Shown here in pieces: positions 6,081-8,967 of a stretch of DNA of 8,967 nt; position 1 is the first letter of the stretch, and the number at the start of each line of letters is the position of its first letter. The stretch lies in the NCBI GenBank assembly GCA_003252145.1, contig QKDJ01000152.1:1-8967 (forward strand), read 5' to 3'. The translations under genes were made by a program, and so were the position numbers. The stretch is from Azovibrio restrictus (GTDB lineage Bacteria; Pseudomonadota; Gammaproteobacteria; Burkholderiales; Rhodocyclaceae). The notes under the pieces were generated by a model. The model was given only the letters and a program-made list of their open reading frames with translations. It was not told where the DNA came from and searched no databases.

Positions 6081-8768
6081 ATGCTGGAACAACACTATCT
6101 GACGTCCATGTTCGAACCCAAATCCGTCGCCGTCATCGGCGCTTCGGAGCGGGAAAACTCGGTAGGCAACATCATTTTCAAGAATGTGCTGGAGTCCGGC
6201 TACACGGGCCGCATCTACCCCATCAATCCCCGTCACGAAACCGTGCTGGGGCAGCAGTCCTACAAGAGCATCGAGGAAATCGGTGCCCGGGTGGAACTGG
6301 CTATCATCGCCACCCGCCCCCAGACCGTGCCCATCATCGTGGAGCAATGCGGTCGTAGCGGCATCAAAAACGTCATCGTGATTTCCTCCGGTTTCTCTGA
6401 AACCGGCCACATCGGCGCCAACCTGGAGCGCAAGATGCTGGAAATCGCCCGCTCCTATAACGTGCGCCTGCTGGGCCCCAACTGCCTGGGCATCATCCGC
6501 CCCAATCTGGGCCTCAATGCCACCTTCGCCAAGATGACGGCCAACACGGGTAACCTGGCCCTGGTTTCCCAATCCGGCGCCATGTGCGCGGCGGTACTGG
6601 ACTGGGCCAAGTCCAACAAGGTGGGCTTCTCCTCGGTCATCTCCCTGGGCAGCACAGCCGACGTGGATTTCGGTGAAATCCTCGACTACCTGATTTACGA
6701 CAACCGCACCCACTACATCCTCATGTACGTGGAAGGCATCCGCAATGCCCGTCGCTTCATGAGCGCCCTGCGCTCCGCTGCCCGGATCAAGCCCATCATC
6801 CTGCTCAAGGCAGGCCGCCATGAAGCAGGCTCCATCGCTGCCCAGACCCACTCGGGCATGCTGGCCGTGGCTGATGCGGTCTTTGATGCTGCCGTACGTC
6901 GGGCCGGTGTGGTTCGGGTCAAGAATGTGGGCCAGTTGTTCTATGCGGCCAAGGCCCTGGCTTCCAAGTTCCGCCCCATGGGCAAGCGTCTGGCCATCAT
7001 TACCAACGGTGGTGGCCCCGGCGCCATGGCAGCCGACCGGGCGGGCGACCTGGGCATTCCCCTGGCCGCCCTGACCGACGAAACCATGGTGAAGCTGAAC
7101 AAGTGCCTGCCGCCCACCTGGTCCCACAGCAACCCCATCGACATTGGTGGCGATGCGCCGCCGGATCGTTATCGGGAAGCCATCATCGCCCTGTCCCAGG
7201 ACCTGCAGGTGGATGCCATCCTGGTCATGCTCTCCCCCCAGGCCATGACTGAACCCATGGAAGTGGCCAAGGCAGTCATCGAGGTCCATGAGCAGAGCCT
7301 GAAGCCCATCATCTGTTGCTGGATGGGCGAAGAGCAGGTCCATGACTCCCGCAAGGTGCTGGAAGATGCGGGCATTCCTGCCTTCCGCATGCCGGAAACG
7401 GCCGTGGAACTGTTCCACCACATCTCCACCTTCTACCGTAACCAGAAGCTGCTGCTGCAAACCCCGGCCCCCATCCGTCAGCAGCCCGAGTTCGAAGGGG
7501 CCAAGATGCTCATCGAGGCCGTGCTCTCGGAACGCCGCAAGGTGCTCTCGGAAATGGAATCCAAGGCCATCCTGCGTGCCTTCCGGGTACCTGTAGCCCA
7601 GACCATGGTGGCCCGCACTCCCACGGAGGCCCTGCTCCTGGCCGAGCAATTGGGATTCCCCGTGGCCATGAAGGTGGATTCCCCGGACCTGGTGCACAAG
7701 TCCGATGTGGGGGGCGTCCGTCTTAACATCACCAATGCTCCGGCCGTACGCAACGCCTATCACGACATCATCGAGACGGTGAAGAAGCGCCAGCCCAACG
7801 CCCGTATCAACGGGGTTTCCATCGAACCCTTCCTGGCCCGCCCCCATGGTCGGGAACTGATGCTGGGTGTGTTCCGGGACCCCATCTTTGGTCCGGTTAT
7901 CACCTTTGGTGCCGGCGGCTTTGACGTGGAAGTCTTCAGCGATCGGGCCGTGGCCATGCCACCCCTGAACCGCTTCCTGGCCAAGGACCTGATCAAGACC
8001 ACCCGGGCTTCCAAGCTGTTGGGCGAATTCCACAACATGCCTCCTGTGGATCAGGCCGCCTTGGAAGATGTGCTGCTCTCCATTTCCGAAATGGTCTGCG
8101 AACTGCCCTGGATCGTGGAAATGGACATCAATCCCCTGATCGTGGATGAAGACGGGGCCATCGCCGTGGATGCCCGCATTGTCATCGACCATGCCCCCTC
8201 CACCGGGGACCGTTATTCCCACATGGCCATCTACCCCTACCCGGTGCATCTGGTCCAGGAATGGCAGATGAACGACGGGCAGATGGTCACCATCCGTCCC
8301 ATCCGCCCGGAAGATGCCGATCTGGAACAGGAATTCGTCAAGAACATGTCCGACGAGTCCCGCTACTACCGTTTCATGGACACCCTCCGGGAACTGACCC
8401 CCGCCATGCTGGTGCGCTTCACCCAGATCGACTACGACCGGGAAATGGCCCTGATTGCGGTCATCGAAAACGAGGAAACCGGGGTGGAGCTCCAGATCGG
8501 CGTGGCCCGCTACGTGGTCAATCCTGATGGGGAGTCCGTGGAATTTGCCCTGGCCGTGGGCGATAACTGGCAGAAGTGCGGCATCGGTCGCAAGCTCATG
8601 AGCAGCCTGATCGAATGCGCCCGCATGAAGGGTTACCGTGCAGTGGTGGGCGATGTGTTGTCCAGCAACACCAAGATGTTCCGCCTCATGACCAGCCTGG
8701 GCTTCTCCATCCACCCCCACCCGGAAGACACGGCCGTGAAGAAGGTGGTGAAACCTTTGGCGGGTTAA
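6081..8768 (+). CDS. Pat/PatZ-type fusion: NDP-forming acyl-CoA synthetase plus GNAT protein acetyltransferase
   Basis: 895-residue multidomain protein, the length of Pat/PatZ/Pka lysine acetyltransferases. Domains in order: CoA-binding Rossmann domain (about 10-135, with SVAVIGASE at 15-23); succinyl-CoA-ligase-like domains (about 150-460); ATP-grasp domain (about 485-700, with HKSDVGGV at 539-546 and the metal-binding region EMDINPLI at 680-687); GNAT domain (about 735-885, with acetyl-CoA loop QKCGIGRKLM at 831-840 and a presumptive catalytic Glu821). Enzymes of this kind acetylate and inactivate AMP-forming acetyl-CoA synthetase. Unlike what I recall for enteric Pat, the synthetase half keeps His257 (QTHSGM), Glu218 (YVEGI) and His539, residues matching the phosphotransfer chain of archaeal ADP-forming acetyl-CoA synthetase. 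It may therefore still make acyl-CoA. ATG 6081 has Shine-Dalgarno CGAGG (6069-6073) 7 nt upstream. It has its own promoter region and operator-like palindrome, and appears monocistronic. Confidence 0.92.
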   Translation: MLEQHYLTSMFEPKSVAVIGASERENSVGNIIFKNVLESGYTGRIYPINPRHETVLGQQSYKSIEEIGARVELAIIATRPQTVPIIVEQCGRSGIKNVIVISSGFSETGHIGANLERKMLEIARSYNVRLLGPNCLGIIRPNLGLNATFAKMTANTGNLALVSQSGAMCAAVLDWAKSNKVGFSSVISLGSTADVDFGEILDYLIYDNRTHYILMYVEGIRNARRFMSALRSAARIKPIILLKAGRHEAGSIAAQTHSGMLAVADAVFDAAVRRAGVVRVKNVGQLFYAAKALASKFRPMGKRLAIITNGGGPGAMAADRAGDLGIPLAALTDETMVKLNKCLPPTWSHSNPIDIGGDAPPDRYREAIIALSQDLQVDAILVMLSPQAMTEPMEVAKAVIEVHEQSLKPIICCWMGEEQVHDSRKVLEDAGIPAFRMPETAVELFHHISTFYRNQKLLLQTPAPIRQQPEFEGAKMLIEAVLSERRKVLSEMESKAILRAFRVPVAQTMVARTPTEALLLAEQLGFPVAMKVDSPDLVHKSDVGGVRLNITNAPAVRNAYHDIIETVKKRQPNARINGVSIEPFLARPHGRELMLGVFRDPIFGPVITFGAGGFDVEVFSDRAVAMPPLNRFLAKDLIKTTRASKLLGEFHNMPPVDQAALEDVLLSISEMVCELPWIVEMDINPLIVDEDGAIAVDARIVIDHAPSTGDRYSHMAIYPYPVHLVQEWQMNDGQMVTIRPIRPEDADLEQEFVKNMSDESRYYRFMDTLRELTPAMLVRFTQIDYDREMALIAVIENEETGVELQIGVARYVVNPDGESVEFALAVGDNWQKCGIGRKLMSSLIECARMKGYRAVVGDVLSSNTKMFRLMTSLGFSIHPHPEDTAVKKVVKPLAG

Positions 8769-8799
8769 GGCGTCAACAACAGCAAAGCAGGTTTATTCA

Positions 8800-8852
8800 G
8801 GAACCGGGTCGCCTCACTGACTGCCATAAGCCAGTAAAAGCTTCCCGGTTCC
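8800..8852. repeat. Inverted repeat with 9-bp arms in the 3' UTR of the Pat-like gene
   Basis: GGAACCGGG (8800-8808) pairs perfectly with CCCGGTTCC (8844-8852) across a 35-nt loop. No T-run follows on either strand, so it is not an obvious terminator by itself. It could fold as an mRNA 3' end-protecting stem just ahead of the true terminator. The rest of the interval 8769-8861 shows no gene. Confidence 0.55.
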
Positions 8853-8861
8853 GACCAACAA

Positions 8862-8893
8862 AAAACGGCAAGGTCTGCAGACCTTGCCGTTTT
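8862..8893. terminator. Bidirectional rho-independent terminator
   Basis: A 32-bp uninterrupted perfect palindrome centred on CTGCAG (8875-8880). The GC core arm is CGGCAAGGTC and it is flanked by an A-run on the left and a T-run on the right. Read on the - strand the hairpin is followed by six T (complement of 8860-8865). Read on the + strand it is followed by only four (8890-8893). It sits between the 3' ends of the Pat-like gene and the - strand gene at the right edge, so it can serve both, and is stronger for the - strand gene. Confidence 0.92.
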
Positions 8894-8913
8894 GCTTTCG
8901 GAGACCGGAAAAC

Positions 8914-8967
8914 TTATTCGCCGAAGAAATTCACATCATAGGGATAGGACTTCTGGACTTCCTTGGC
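8914..8967 (-). CDS. C-terminal tail of an unidentified protein (5' part outside window)
   Basis: Reading the - strand inward from the right edge, one frame gives 17 residues, AKEVQKSYPYDVNFFGE, then TAA (8914-8916). It is followed about 20 nt later by a strong terminator whose longer U-tract faces this strand, which makes a genuine gene end likely. Seventeen residues are too few to name a family. I do not recognise the tail. Confidence 0.6.
   Translation of the reverse strand, partial: AKEVQKSYPYDVNFFGE

Noticed and set aside
5971..6102. Small 43-codon + strand open frame starting 3 nt after the osmC stop and overlapping the Pat-like start
   Set aside because: It has no Shine-Dalgarno, uses codons rare in neighbouring genes, contains the promoter and palindrome, and overlaps the real start by 22 nt. 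Most likely chance, though a leader peptide cannot be excluded.
5772..8720. 982-codon open frame on the - strand opposite the Pat-like gene
   Set aside because: It runs antisense through a clearly conserved multidomain protein, and its translation is low-complexity and rich in His, Gly, Asp and Gln. This is the expected result of strong third-position G/C codon bias removing antisense stops.

Overview
The window is a GC-rich, tightly packed stretch of bacterial chromosome with nine gene bodies and a short tail of a tenth. The gene families, the strong preference for G/C in third codon positions, the hpnC-hpnD-hpnE order and the tesA/ybbA pair suggest a betaproteobacterium, plausibly of the Rhodocyclales (Azospira/Dechloromonas type). 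The taxonomic placement is inference from gene content and protein flavour, not from a marker gene.

Region 1 (1-3634, + strand) is an apparent operon. It holds the 3' part of hpnC, then complete hpnD and hpnE, the three-enzyme route from farnesyl diphosphate to squalene: HpnD makes presqualene diphosphate, HpnC converts it to hydroxysqualene, and HpnE reduces this to squalene. Only 5 nt after hpnE comes an RsmB/NOP2-type RNA cytosine-5 methyltransferase. No squalene-hopene cyclase or other hopanoid gene follows, so the fate of the squalene (hopanoids or a C30 carotenoid) cannot be read from this window.

Region 2 (3649-4945) is the head-to-head pair ybbA-like ABC ATPase (- strand) and tesA-like periplasmic GDSL esterase (+ strand). 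Their start codons overlap on a single CATG. No permease gene accompanies the ATPase on its downstream side.

Region 3 (4963-5967) is a divergent pair: a small class I SAM-dependent methyltransferase (- strand) and an OsmC/Ohr-family thiol peroxidase-like protein (+ strand). They are separated by 42-54 bp that must hold both promoters.

Region 4 (5968-8893) is a single large gene, an 895-residue Pat/PatZ-type fusion of an NDP-forming acyl-CoA synthetase with a GNAT acetyltransferase. It has its own 113-bp leader containing an extended -10 element and a strong palindrome just downstream, which looks like a repressor operator. The synthetase half appears to keep the catalytic histidines and glutamate of active ADP-forming acetyl-CoA synthetases. 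The gene ends against a 32-bp perfect palindrome that should terminate transcription in both directions, shared with the C-terminal tail of an unidentified - strand gene running off the right edge.

I saw no mobile elements, CRISPR arrays, tRNA or rRNA genes, and no clear sign of horizontal transfer. The most interesting points are the preserved synthetase residues in the Pat-like protein, the unusual operator in front of it, and the overlapping divergent start codons of ybbA and tesA. I did not find an evident novel multi-gene system.
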